From the NCBI GenBank assembly GCA_964384025.1, contig CAYLJJ010000024.1, positions 1 through 64,000 on the forward strand: a stretch of 64,000 nt of DNA. The letters are read 5' to 3'. The notes beneath the pieces are model-generated. The model ran no database searches, was not told the origin of the DNA, and saw only the letters and a list, made by a program, of their open reading frames with translations. Positions 18,169 to 27,636 of this stretch are shown one piece after another; position 1 is the first letter of the stretch, and every line of letters begins with the position of its first letter. Source of the DNA: CAYLJJ01 sp964384025. GTDB taxonomy: Bacteria; Myxococcota_A; Bradymonadia; UBA7976; UBA1532. Made by a program: the position numbers and the translations under genes.

Positions 18169-21100
18169 ATGCCAAGATATTTTTTCTCTCTACGAATCAC
18201 CCTCATCTCTCTTCTCCTTGGAGGCTGTGGGAGCCCTACAGGCTGCCAAGAGCAGGGTCCCCCCTTTCCCAATAAAGATCGGCTCCACAGCGCCATCCAG
18301 CTGCGCCTCAGCGAAGAGGGGATGGGCTTCCTTACCCAGAGCGTCGAAGGGCTGTTGGCGGAGCAGATGCCCGACGGAATCAACGTCTGTGTTCCTGGAG
18401 ATGGCGACACTGTAGAGATCTTGGGTTTTGAGCTCGTGACCTGGGGCTACTGCCAGCAGCCTGAGTGTGAGGGGGGAGAGCGAGGCTGCGCGCTGGGTGT
18501 TCAGATAGGAGAGATTCAGCTGAACCCTCTGGAGCCCAACCGTATCCGCGCGACTCTGACCTTCGAGGAGATTGCCGCTCGCTTTGATATCTTCGCTGAT
18601 GGTCTTATTGAGTGTGGCCTGGAGATCCAGGAGCGGGGCTTCCCGGTGGAGGTGGAGCTGCTGCTCTCCACCCCTGCTCCGGGACGCGAGCTAAGCTTTG
18701 AGGTCAGCGACATCTCCTTTCGACTCTCTGAGCTGCACCCTCATCTAGAGGGTCATGGAGGGGGCATCAGCGCTCTTTGCGACGGCATCGGTGCCCTCAT
18801 CGAGATGGAGTGGTTGGGAGAGCAGATCCTTAACCTTCTCCAGAGCGCCATTGAGCCGATGTTGCTGGACACCGTGGATCAGGGGATTTCTCAGTTTCTC
18901 TGCCTCCCTTGCGCCTCCAACGATGAGTGTCCTGTGGAGGAGGGGGGGCGCTGTGAAGAGGGGCTCTGTCTCAACAACCAGGGCTGTATCCCTCGCCCTA
19001 TGGGCGCTGAGGGCAGCTTGAACTTGGGGGAGATGTTGGCGAGGTTCAGCCCCGGTTTGGAGGCGGAGCTTCAATATCTGGCCGCCTTGGGCAGCTATGC
19101 GGTGGTGGAGCAGCAGGGGCTCTCTTTGGGGATCATCGGCGGTGCCGTCAGCGAACGCAGCCGCTGTGTCCCCGCGCGACCTCAACCCCCCCTGATTGAG
19201 CCCCCTCGCTCTCCGCTCCTCAGCGGGAATCTGGATCCTGAGGGTCAGCCCTTCAAGGTGGGCTTTGGGATCACTCACCCGATGATCGATCATGCTCTCT
19301 GGGCAGCCTTTAACAGCGGCGCTCTTTGTGTCTCTGTCAACGGAGAGCAGATGAGCATGCTCAACACACAGACCTTGGGGATCGCCCTCCCTGGTCTCAG
19401 CAGGCTGACCCGAGGAGCTGCTCCCGTCGCGATCACCTTGGCTCCTCAAGAGCTGCCTGTTGTGGAGTTGGGGCGCAACCGTGTAGAGCCTGATCCCGAC
19501 GAAGAGGGACAGCTTCAGCTGGCTGAGCCCCTCCTGACCATCACGATCCCCGACCTCTGGATCGATTTCCATGCCTTTATGGAGCAGCGCTGGACGCGCA
19601 TCTTTAGCCTCAAGGCTGATGTTGTCCTGCCTATGGGCTTAGCCTTCACTCCCGAGAACGAGCTGATCCCTCTCTTGGGAGATCTCAACAGCGCCCTTCA
19701 AAATATCGAGACCGCCAACGGAGAGATCATGTTTGATGATCCCAGCCGTTTGGAGGCGATGCTGCCGGTCCTGATGGGTCCCTTGACCGGCGCCCTGGCT
19801 GGGAACCTGATCGATCCCATCGCCCTTCCAGAGATCATGGGCTACCGCCTTAACCTCCAGGGCAGCCATATGGCGGGCATCGAGGAGGGCAGCGTTCTGG
19901 CGCTCTTTGCTGATTTGGAGCCTCTCCCTGCGGCGGAGCAGCAGAAGCGGGCACGGGTTGATACTGCCCTGAAAATCTTGGAAGTAAAGGTCCCCGATCC
20001 GCTCAGCGGCCAGCTCCCTTTGGTTCGAATCGCCCTGGAGGGCTTGGGAGAAGAGGGGGAGTACGAGTTCTCCTGGCGTGTTGCGGGGGGGAGCTGGAGC
20101 CTCTTTAGTCCCGCAAAGAAGCAGACCATCCGCAGCCCCCTATTCCATCTCCAGGGGAAGCACCGCCTAGAGGTGCGCGCCCGGCTAAGGACAGACTATC
20201 GCAGCCTTGATCCCAGCCCCGCTGAAGCCCTGCTCCTGATCGACAGTCTGCCTCCCGAGCTGGATCTGGAGGAGCGGAATGGACGGATCTGGGTCAAAGC
20301 CTGGGATCTCGTCAGCGCCGATGAGGCGTTGCGCCTGAGCTGGCGCTTGGAGAATGGAGAGTGGCGCCCGTTGGAGAAGGGGCCTCTCCCTCAACTGGAG
20401 GAGGCGATCCTCTTGAAGGTTGAAGATGAGGCGGGCAACTCCGCCGAGGCGATTATCGCTCCCCAGGAATTGGCCCTCATCGGTCGTCTGCCTCCTGACG
20501 CTGAAGGTGCCCCAGCCGGGGGAGGATGTGCTCAGAGCCCTCGCTCGGGAGATGCTCCTTACCTGCCCCTCCTGGGCTTGCTCATACTCCTGCTTTTCAA
20601 CCACCGTCGCGCGCTCCTGCTCCTGATCTTGGCATTGGGGCTCTCCTGTTCAGACAACACCTCCTCCTCTGGTGATGAGGATATGATCGACGCAGGCGAG
20701 CCAAATCCTCATGGAGATATGGGATCTGAGCCGGTTTGTAAGCGAGATGAGGATTGCCCTAACGGCATCTGCCGTCTGGTGGATGGCCTCCCTGCCTGCG
20801 TTCTGGTCACCTGTCTGGAGGATGCCAGCCTCTGTAATGAGTTGAGCTGTAGCGATGGTCGTCCATCATTCTGTAGCGCAGATGGTGTATGCCAATGCGA
20901 ATCTTTCTGTGATCAGGGCTGCCTTGAGACTCAATACTGCTGCTATCTGCGTGATGCCTGTGAGAACCCAGCGCCTCCCTGCATTTTGGCGGAGTGTGAC
21001 CCCGGCTATGAGTCCAGCGCTGTCGATGAGGGTCGTATGGACTCAGTCCAATGCGAGCGCATCGAAGAGAGCTGTGAGTGCGTTGAAATTGACCCTTTAG

Positions 21101-22281
21101 AGGAGGGGCTCATCGGTCGTCACAGCGATCTGGTCTTGGTCGAGGGGCAACCCTGGTTCAGCGCCTACTCTGAAACTTATGGAGATCTAGTGGTAGGGGC
21201 TTGGGAGGAGGAGAGTTTTCGCTGGTTTTGGGTGGATGGTATCCCTGTGGGCGAGGCGCTGGAGGCGGGACCTTCAGGCCCTCGAGGGGGGATCTCTGCG
21301 CCAGGAGAGGATGTAGGGCTCTTCACCAGCATCGCCGCTGGTCCAGAAGGCCAACTCCATGTGGCCTACTACGACAAGAGCAATCAGGCCCTCAAATACG
21401 CCCTGGGGCGTCCCCTTTGGGGGGGCTATGACTGGAAGGTGATGACTCTGGACTCCGAGGAGGACTCAGGGAGTTGGGCTCAGATCAGTTTAAATGACGA
21501 GGGGATTCCAGGGATCGCCTACCGCCACTCTGAAGGGGAGCTTACTCAGCTCCGCTATCTTCTGGCTCGCAGCGCTGAGCCAGACAACCCCTCAGCCTGG
21601 GCTGGGGCGCTGATCATCCATGAGACCTTCATCGATCAGGAGCGCGCGGGTGGCGCCTACCCTGAGGGTACAGGGCTCTTTACGAGCCAAGTGCATGACA
21701 GTCAGGGGCTCCCGATCCTGGCTTGGTATGATCGCAGCCAGGGGGCTCTCTTCTGGAGTCGAGGCAATGGAGCCGGCTTCTCAGCGCCGGAGATGCTGGC
21801 GGGTTGGAGCCATCCTGAGCGAGATGGAGATATGGGCGCCAATGTCGATATCACCCTGGACGCTCAAGATCAGGCCCACCTCTGCTTCCAGGATGGGATG
21901 AGCGACTCCCTAAGGTATCTGGCCCCTGAGTTGGGGCGGGATGAGTGGATCGATGATGGTGTGCGCATCGGCTATGGAGGTCGGGAACATGCGCTTCATG
22001 TTGTAGGAGAAGATTGCCAGATCTTCATCGACCAAGCGGGGGAGCCCTTGGTGATCTACCAAGACGCCACTGGCCATGATCTCCTGCTCCTCCGCTCCAG
22101 CGGACCAGAAGCTTGGTCACGACACACTTTACAGGGAGATGAGAGCAGCGCAGCTGGAGCCTTTGGCTTCTATCTTCGAGCTGTTCAGGATGAAGGTCTG
22201 CTCTGGATCAGCAGCTATGTGTTTCACAATGACAGCAGCCCCAGGAGTGAGGGCCTGGAGATCTTCAACTGGCAGCTTTGA
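18169..22281 (+). CDS. giant lipoprotein; two surface proteins joined in frame
   Basis: A 1,370-residue open frame with two distinct parts. Part one (1-814) begins with a lipoprotein signal (LLLGGC, then CGSPTGC), continues as a large unrecognised beta-rich region with a Cys-rich insert at about 245-285, and ends in GGGCAQSP, a hydrophobic stretch and NHRR. That ending is the pattern of a MYXO-CTERM sorting tail. Part two (about 815-1370) opens at once with a hydrophobic run ending LALGLSC, a second lipobox. A Ser/Asp-rich linker, a Cys-rich segment and a repetitive Trp/Tyr-rich region that may be a beta-propeller (HVAYYDKSNQAL-like repeats) follow. The natural reading is two genes fused after loss of a stop and intergenic spacer, or an assembly error. 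Function unknown; both halves point to the cell surface. Confidence 0.8.
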   Translation: MPRYFFSLRITLISLLLGGCGSPTGCQEQGPPFPNKDRLHSAIQLRLSEEGMGFLTQSVEGLLAEQMPDGINVCVPGDGDTVEILGFELVTWGYCQQPECEGGERGCALGVQIGEIQLNPLEPNRIRATLTFEEIAARFDIFADGLIECGLEIQERGFPVEVELLLSTPAPGRELSFEVSDISFRLSELHPHLEGHGGGISALCDGIGALIEMEWLGEQILNLLQSAIEPMLLDTVDQGISQFLCLPCASNDECPVEEGGRCEEGLCLNNQGCIPRPMGAEGSLNLGEMLARFSPGLEAELQYLAALGSYAVVEQQGLSLGIIGGAVSERSRCVPARPQPPLIEPPRSPLLSGNLDPEGQPFKVGFGITHPMIDHALWAAFNSGALCVSVNGEQMSMLNTQTLGIALPGLSRLTRGAAPVAITLAPQELPVVELGRNRVEPDPDEEGQLQLAEPLLTITIPDLWIDFHAFMEQRWTRIFSLKADVVLPMGLAFTPENELIPLLGDLNSALQNIETANGEIMFDDPSRLEAMLPVLMGPLTGALAGNLIDPIALPEIMGYRLNLQGSHMAGIEEGSVLALFADLEPLPAAEQQKRARVDTALKILEVKVPDPLSGQLPLVRIALEGLGEEGEYEFSWRVAGGSWSLFSPAKKQTIRSPLFHLQGKHRLEVRARLRTDYRSLDPSPAEALLLIDSLPPELDLEERNGRIWVKAWDLVSADEALRLSWRLENGEWRPLEKGPLPQLEEAILLKVEDEAGNSAEAIIAPQELALIGRLPPDAEGAPAGGGCAQSPRSGDAPYLPLLGLLILLLFNHRRALLLLILALGLSCSDNTSSSGDEDMIDAGEPNPHGDMGSEPVCKRDEDCPNGICRLVDGLPACVLVTCLEDASLCNELSCSDGRPSFCSADGVCQCESFCDQGCLETQYCCYLRDACENPAPPCILAECDPGYESSAVDEGRMDSVQCERIEESCECVEIDPLEEGLIGRHSDLVLVEGQPWFSAYSETYGDLVVGAWEEESFRWFWVDGIPVGEALEAGPSGPRGGISAPGEDVGLFTSIAAGPEGQLHVAYYDKSNQALKYALGRPLWGGYDWKVMTLDSEEDSGSWAQISLNDEGIPGIAYRHSEGELTQLRYLLARSAEPDNPSAWAGALIIHETFIDQERAGGAYPEGTGLFTSQVHDSQGLPILAWYDRSQGALFWSRGNGAGFSAPEMLAGWSHPERDGDMGANVDITLDAQDQAHLCFQDGMSDSLRYLAPELGRDEWIDDGVRIGYGGREHALHVVGEDCQIFIDQAGEPLVIYQDATGHDLLLLRSSGPEAWSRHTLQGDESSAAGAFGFYLRAVQDEGLLWISSYVFHNDSSPRSEGLEIFNWQL

Positions 22282-22282
22282 G

Positions 22283-24007
22283 CTAGAGCCCGCCCTTGGC
22301 TTTATCAAAGGCCAGCTTCCCCTGCTTGATGGTCTCGATGGGCACATCGATGATGAACTGAAGCTCTTTATCGACGCTGCCCGCCGAGAAGGCGATGCCA
22401 TGGCTGGCTTTGACATCCTTGAGGATCGGGATCAGGGGGTTCATCCCACCCAGGCTGATACGTCGAGCCAGATCGATGGGGTTGAGGTAGAAGAGGGCGA
22501 AGGCGTCATGGGCCTGATTCTTCCGAGCGCGGAGCACACCTGGAACCTTGTCTAAGCCGCCCTTGGCCTTGCCTTTAAGGAGAGCTTCTACGACTCCACG
22601 GCCCGCTTTGCCATAGCCGATCACCGCCAACTTCTCACCTATCGCAAAGTGTTGGGTCATAAACTCTGACATCATGCCCACCATCCCCATCATCTGAGGG
22701 GAGGGGTTGAGCATCTCGGTCTTAACGACCGCGACAGGAACTTCATCCACCTCGTAGGCTTTGGGTTGGTAATCGATCTTAAACCCAAGCTTTTGATAAT
22801 AAGCGATGATCCCTGAATTGTTGTGCATCTCCATGAGCTTCACCTGTGCAGCCCGAGCGAGCTTGACATCCTTGACCCCGAAGAGACCCATAAAGCCAAA
22901 ATCCTCCCCTTTGGGGCTGACAGAGAAGGCGACCTCACCGTCGATGCCCTTCACATAATCTCGCATCGCTTCGATATAGGGAGCTGCCAGCTCAGGCTTA
23001 TCAAACATGGGAGACAGGAATTTGCCGCTGAAATCCGCCAGCAGCAAAGCGCCCTCTTCAGCCATCGAGAAGATCCCAAAGCCTGCTGAATCGGCGGGCA
23101 GCTTGGAGAGCAGGTTCATCTTCCCCTTCTTGAGCATTTTGGCCATCACCTTGGACAGCTCGCTGCCCTCAAGCGCCTTGACGCGCATATCCAGCTTGGC
23201 GCCATCCTTCTCTAAGAGCAGAGAGAAGCTCAAGCTTTGGGTGTCTTGCGCTCCCTTGCCAAAGAGATCGATCATCTGGGTCACCATCTCGGTACCCTGG
23301 ACTCCACCCGGAACGGCCCCAGCGGCCATGGTCATCATCTGCTTGGCTTGCTTGATCCCCATATCAAACTCTTGACCAAAGATCTTCATCAGGTGAGCGA
23401 CCTCGACAAAGAGCGCTCCAGCGTTGGGCATGGGCGTATCCTTAAGGGACTTGAGGAACTCCTTGTGCTCAGGGAAGATCCCCTTCATCCGACTGATACA
23501 GACCAGATCTCCCATGAAGTTGATATAGACAGGGCGCTTACCCTCAGCGCGCTTGAGGTAGGAGTATTGGTTCCCCTCATCCCCCTCTTTGCGGCCTGTC
23601 TCAGGCATGCTCTTGAGGAAGGCATCCTTGCTCTTGGCTCCTACACAGAGAACCAGGGGATTCTTCTTATATTTCTTAGGGTTAAATAGAGCAAAACGTA
23701 GGGGCTTGTTGACATCAAAGCCTGCGATAGTCTTGAGACGATACTCTCCTTGGAGGGCGGGAGCGGCCATCTGTTTAAGTGAAGGGATCGGCATCACCTG
23801 GTTGGCGAGACCTTCGAGCGTGTCTAAAGCCCCTCCGAGCTGATTGGAGCCCCCAAAGAGGATCACCTCTTCAGGGGCCTTAAGCTTGATACTGCTTTGA
23901 GCCTGAGCAGTCTGAAGTAGGCTTGGATCTGAATCTTTGCTCTTGTTACAAGCGACGGAGCTGGCCAAGAGAAAAGCTAGAACTGCATAACTGAGAGAGC
24001 TTTGCAT
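22283..24007 (-). CDS. hypothetical lipoprotein, 574 aa
   Basis: I do not recognise the family. The N-terminus is a lipoprotein signal ending SSVAC, followed by a Lys/Ser-rich linker. The rest (about 40-574) is a soluble domain rich in Lys, Met and Gly without evident catalytic motifs. Several segments (LKTIAGFDVNKPLRFALFNP, GDLVCISRMKG) resemble DUF3352-like or beta-lactamase-inhibitor-type envelope proteins only in general pattern. The stop is one base from the stop of the convergent giant lipoprotein gene, and the start faces the OmpA gene across about 165 bp. It is probably an outer-membrane or periplasmic lipoprotein. Confidence 0.75.
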   Translation of the reverse strand: MQSSLSYAVLAFLLASSVACNKSKDSDPSLLQTAQAQSSIKLKAPEEVILFGGSNQLGGALDTLEGLANQVMPIPSLKQMAAPALQGEYRLKTIAGFDVNKPLRFALFNPKKYKKNPLVLCVGAKSKDAFLKSMPETGRKEGDEGNQYSYLKRAEGKRPVYINFMGDLVCISRMKGIFPEHKEFLKSLKDTPMPNAGALFVEVAHLMKIFGQEFDMGIKQAKQMMTMAAGAVPGGVQGTEMVTQMIDLFGKGAQDTQSLSFSLLLEKDGAKLDMRVKALEGSELSKVMAKMLKKGKMNLLSKLPADSAGFGIFSMAEEGALLLADFSGKFLSPMFDKPELAAPYIEAMRDYVKGIDGEVAFSVSPKGEDFGFMGLFGVKDVKLARAAQVKLMEMHNNSGIIAYYQKLGFKIDYQPKAYEVDEVPVAVVKTEMLNPSPQMMGMVGMMSEFMTQHFAIGEKLAVIGYGKAGRGVVEALLKGKAKGGLDKVPGVLRARKNQAHDAFALFYLNPIDLARRISLGGMNPLIPILKDVKASHGIAFSAGSVDKELQFIIDVPIETIKQGKLAFDKAKGGL

Positions 24008-24172
24008 GATGATCTCAACTGGGCTGAGCCGTAAATGATCGGCGATGAGGGCGAGAGTAGGGAGTCCAGAGGAGGGCTGTCAATGCAGGATTCAGGTCCC
24101 ACACTTGACAGCTGAAGGGTCCGTTGGTACTTGGCTCCGATGGGGGTTTGCCCCTCTTCCGAGGAGTCGACT

Positions 24173-25507
24173 GTGCGTTCCTTCCTGTCCTTTGCCCTTC
24201 TTTCTCTGTTCTGGGCCCTCCCAGCTCAAAGCGAGGTCCGTCCCTTTGGCGTCGAGCTTAGCCTGTATGGAGGGGTTTGGGAGGGAGACGATCTCTTGGA
24301 GACCGCTGCGCTCTTTGGCGGGCGAGCACAGTTTCACCTCAATCAAGTCCTGGGGTTGGAGCTGGATTATGGGATGATCCCCACTCAGGAGAAGGATGAG
24401 GGGGATAAGACCCTAGGGCAGTTTGCCTTGAGCGCTATCCTCAACCTCTCAGATCAGAACTTCAGCCCCTTCCTGGTCGTGGGCATCGGCGCGGTCAGCG
24501 CTGATGAGAGTTATCTCGCCTATGATGTGGGCCTGGGCTTTAAATATTACTTCAATGAGTTGGTGGCCGCGCGCGCTGACTTCCGAGGCTGGTTCAGCAG
24601 CGAAGCCCCGGCGGCGGATGAGTATGCTCACTTCACCGCCACCCTCGGCGCCTCCTTCCAACTGGGTGGAGAGGATGATGTAGATGGGGATGGCATCAAG
24701 AACCGCGTCGATGGTTGCCCTAACAAAGCGGAGGACAAGGACAGCTTCAAGGATGATGATGGCTGCCCTGACCTAGACAATGATGAAGATGAGGTCCCCG
24801 ATGAGAAAGACAAGTGTCCTCTTAAAGCTGAAGACAAAGATGGGGATCGGGACGAGGATGGTTGCCCTGATGTAGATGATGACTCTGACGGGGTGGAGAA
24901 TGACAAGGACAACTGCCCTGCGGCTCCCGAAGATAAGGATAACTTCAAGGATGAGGATGGTTGCCCTGATCCCGACAATGATCAGGATGGCATCCTAGAC
25001 TCCCAGGATAAATGTCCCGACTCCGCTGAGAGCAAGAATGGCGTTAAGGATGAGGATGGCTGCCCCGAGAAAGACTCGGATGGAGATGGCTTCTTCGACG
25101 TTGATGATAAGTGCCCTCTGAAGAAGGAGAACAAGAACCATTTTGAGGATGAGGATGGCTGCCCCGATCTTGTTCCTCAGGGCATCAAAGCTTGGCTTGG
25201 TCCCTTAAAGGTCTTCCGCTTTGCGGGGAGATCTGCGCGTATCGGTCCTGCTCATAAGAAGGCACTCAAGGAGATCGCTCAGCTGATGATCCAGACCCCC
25301 AGCTTAAAGATCATGATCGGGGGCTCTGCGAAGGGTGATGCACCTGAGAAGGTCGCTCTGGAGCGGGCCGAGGTGATCAAAGCCTATCTCTTAAAGGCTG
25401 GAGTCAAGGCAGCTCAACTTCAGGTTCGTTCTCTGGGCTCTGCGCCTGTCCCTGAGGGTGCCCCCAAGGGGGTTCGAGTTGATCGCGTTGAGCTGAGCCT
25501 GCCCTAA
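24173..25507 (+). CDS. OmpA-family outer membrane protein with TSP3 repeats
   Basis: A 444-residue envelope protein. The GTG at 24,173 is chosen because GAGGAG lies 7 bases upstream and a clean signal peptide (MRSFLSFALLSLFWALPAQS) starts there. Residues about 20-175 look like an eight-strand outer membrane beta-barrel (alternating aromatic and Gly segments). About 180-345 is a run of six or so thrombospondin-type-3 calcium-binding repeats with the pattern DxDxDGxxDxxDxCPxxxE. The C-terminal 100 residues are an OmpA-like peptidoglycan-binding domain, although the usual TDxxG and NxxLSxxRA signatures are weak. It links the outer membrane to the wall. It stands six bases upstream of the transglycosylase fusion gene, so the two are probably co-transcribed. 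Confidence 0.88.
   Translation: MRSFLSFALLSLFWALPAQSEVRPFGVELSLYGGVWEGDDLLETAALFGGRAQFHLNQVLGLELDYGMIPTQEKDEGDKTLGQFALSAILNLSDQNFSPFLVVGIGAVSADESYLAYDVGLGFKYYFNELVAARADFRGWFSSEAPAADEYAHFTATLGASFQLGGEDDVDGDGIKNRVDGCPNKAEDKDSFKDDDGCPDLDNDEDEVPDEKDKCPLKAEDKDGDRDEDGCPDVDDDSDGVENDKDNCPAAPEDKDNFKDEDGCPDPDNDQDGILDSQDKCPDSAESKNGVKDEDGCPEKDSDGDGFFDVDDKCPLKKENKNHFEDEDGCPDLVPQGIKAWLGPLKVFRFAGRSARIGPAHKKALKEIAQLMIQTPSLKIMIGGSAKGDAPEKVALERAEVIKAYLLKAGVKAAQLQVRSLGSAPVPEGAPKGVRVDRVELSLP
24680..25175 (+). repeat. TSP3 calcium-binding repeat array
   Basis: An in-gene array of imperfect repeats encoding Asp-rich DEDGCPD motifs. The DNA is dominated by GAT, GAC and AAG codons and recurring gatgaggatggttgccc-like cores. 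Confidence 0.8.
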
Positions 25508-25512
25508 AGACA

Positions 25513-27636
25513 GTGCGCCGTCTCTTTTCGCTGCTCTTCGGCCTTGGGCTCCTACTCTCTTTTCTGGCCTGGATCCTTCACCCTCGCCTCCTGAATCATT
25601 TTGGGCAACGCGCCCTGCAGCGCCTTGAAGAGCGTTTAGAGCAGCCGATCACGGTGGAGCGCTTTGAGCCTTTGGGCTTCTCAGCGCTGCGCCTGACGAA
25701 CCTGCGTTTGGGAGATCCCCAGGCACCTCTCCTGATGGTGAGATCGATCCAGGTTGACTTAAACACTGAGGCATTGCGCCGAGGCCAAGTGAAGCTGGAG
25801 GCGTTGAAGGTTCAAGCTCCCAGCTTGCACCTTCGAGGGGATGGCAGCCTCAAAGATCTGCTGAGACAGCTCCGAGAGCTTAAAGAGGAGCTGCCCTTTG
25901 ATCGTTTTGGAGCCAGAGGCTCAAAGGGTGGCTTCTCAGAGAGGAGCGCTCAGCGCCCCCGCCTTGAGCTGCATGAAGGTCGTCTCCTAGATCATGGAGG
26001 CGCGCTGCTGATCGAGGGGGGGGAGTTAAGGCTTGAGGGGCGACGCTATGGAGGCCGCTTCCTGATCCAACACCCTGATCGAGGCCCTTGTAAGTTTTGG
26101 GGAGACTTTGAGCGCCTGAGCCTAGAGTGCGAGCGTGCCTTTCAGGAGGAGATCTCAGGGCTCTACCTACAAGGACAGCGCTTAGACCTCTATCGCAAAC
26201 CTGAGCTAAAGCTGCGCCTCAACGGAATTCAGCTCCTCAGCAGCCGCTCTGAGCGCCTTAGGGCACTGGAGGGCCTTGAGGTCGATCTTTCCCTACTCCC
26301 CAGAGAGAATCGCCCCTCACCGCTGGAGCTACACCTGCGCTTTCCGGCGGGAGGAGAGCTGCGCGCTCAAGGAGAGGTTGATCGCCAGCATCTAAATCTT
26401 TCGGTGCGCCTCAGAGAGTTTAAGTTGGAGGAGATCCATGCACGGCTTAAGGGGAGACTGAGCGCCTCTTTGCGCTTGAAGCTCGACCTCCCCAAGCGAA
26501 ACTTGGAGGCGGAGGGAGAGCTTGATCTGCGCTGGGCCTATATCGATCACCCCGACTTGGCTGAGGAGCCGGTGGGGCCGATGGAGTTGAAGATCTCAGG
26601 CAGCTTGGCAGCGGAGCCAGGTCTGATCTCGATAAAGCAGGGTCGCCTCGAGCTGGAGGGCCTACCCCTTTTCTTTGAAGGCAGCCTTGATCGTCGCGCT
26701 GAGCTGCCTCACCTCAGGGCTCAGCTTTGGGCTGAGGGTAGGGTCAAAGGAGTGCAGCTCAGCCGCGCTATTCCTGAGGGCTTGCTGCCCCACCTCCAAC
26801 CCCTTCAGCTCGGAGGATCTCTGCGCTTCTCCAGCGAGCTGGACTTGGACTGGGCGGCTTTAAAAAAGACGCGGTTAAAGGTCAACCTCAAGATGAGGCG
26901 GCTCAAGCTTCTCAGCTTAAACGAGGCGATCAAGTTTGACTCCCTGCGGCGGCAGTTCCGGACTCAGTTTGAGATGCCTGATGGAGAGATCCTGGCGCGT
27001 GAGGTTGGACCAGACACCACCCGCTGGGTCCCCCTGGAGGAGATCCCCCCGCTGCTCCCAGAGGCGGTCATCGCTCAAGAGGATGGTGGCTTTTACAAGC
27101 ATGGTGGGGTCAGTCTGCTCCATATTCGAGGTTCCCTGATCCGCAACCTCAGAGAAGGACGCTTTGTTCGGGGAGGCTCTACCCTCACCATGCAGCTGGC
27201 CCGTAACCTCTTCCTCAACCGTCGCAAGACCCTCTCTCGCAAGCTCGAAGAGATGCTGCTCACCTGGCTACTGGAGGCGGAGTTTGAGAAGGAGGAACTG
27301 ATGGCGCTCTATCTCAACGTGGTGGAGTTTGGCCCTGATGTCTTTGGCATTCGCGAGGCGGCGATGTATTACTTCCAGAAAGCGCCACAGGCGCTCAGGC
27401 CTCGTGAGATCGCTTTCTTGGTGCGCCTCCTGCCTGGACCTCGAAAATTTCATGCTCAGTTTGAGCGGGGGAAGTTGAGCCCCAGTTGGCGCCGCCGGGT
27501 TGAGCGCCTGCTTCGTCGCCTGATGAAGCGTGGCTTCCTGAGCGAAGAGGAGTACGCAGAGGCCAAAGCTGCGCGACTCTGGCAGGAACCTGAGCTGCTC
27601 TCTGATGATTCAGATGCTGAGGATCTCCCTCCATGA
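25513..27636 (+). CDS. AsmA-like / GT51 peptidoglycan transglycosylase fusion
   Basis: A 707-residue protein starting at a GTG six bases after the OmpA stop. One N-terminal transmembrane helix (about 5-22) is followed by a long (about 30-480) beta-rich region with AsmA/TamB-like features (LTNLRLGDP, repeated LxLxG strands). The C-terminal part (about 490-690) is a glycosyltransferase family 51 domain with AQEDGGFYKHGG (catalytic Glu, EDxxFxxHxG), RGGSTLTMQLARNL, and the second Glu/Lys region KLEEMLLTW with LYLNVVEFG. GT51 polymerises lipid II into glycan strands in the periplasm. No transpeptidase domain is present, so it is MtgA-like in enzymatic content but with an AsmA-like tether of about 450 residues. 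It overlaps the glycerate kinase gene by ATGA. Confidence 0.88.
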   Translation: MRRLFSLLFGLGLLLSFLAWILHPRLLNHFGQRALQRLEERLEQPITVERFEPLGFSALRLTNLRLGDPQAPLLMVRSIQVDLNTEALRRGQVKLEALKVQAPSLHLRGDGSLKDLLRQLRELKEELPFDRFGARGSKGGFSERSAQRPRLELHEGRLLDHGGALLIEGGELRLEGRRYGGRFLIQHPDRGPCKFWGDFERLSLECERAFQEEISGLYLQGQRLDLYRKPELKLRLNGIQLLSSRSERLRALEGLEVDLSLLPRENRPSPLELHLRFPAGGELRAQGEVDRQHLNLSVRLREFKLEEIHARLKGRLSASLRLKLDLPKRNLEAEGELDLRWAYIDHPDLAEEPVGPMELKISGSLAAEPGLISIKQGRLELEGLPLFFEGSLDRRAELPHLRAQLWAEGRVKGVQLSRAIPEGLLPHLQPLQLGGSLRFSSELDLDWAALKKTRLKVNLKMRRLKLLSLNEAIKFDSLRRQFRTQFEMPDGEILAREVGPDTTRWVPLEEIPPLLPEAVIAQEDGGFYKHGGVSLLHIRGSLIRNLREGRFVRGGSTLTMQLARNLFLNRRKTLSRKLEEMLLTWLLEAEFEKEELMALYLNVVEFGPDVFGIREAAMYYFQKAPQALRPREIAFLVRLLPGPRKFHAQFERGKLSPSWRRRVERLLRRLMKRGFLSEEEYAEAKAARLWQEPELLSDDSDAEDLPP

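Noticed and set aside
18745..19572. 275-codon frame on the minus strand
   Set aside because: Shadow of the giant lipoprotein gene; no ribosome site or family resemblance.
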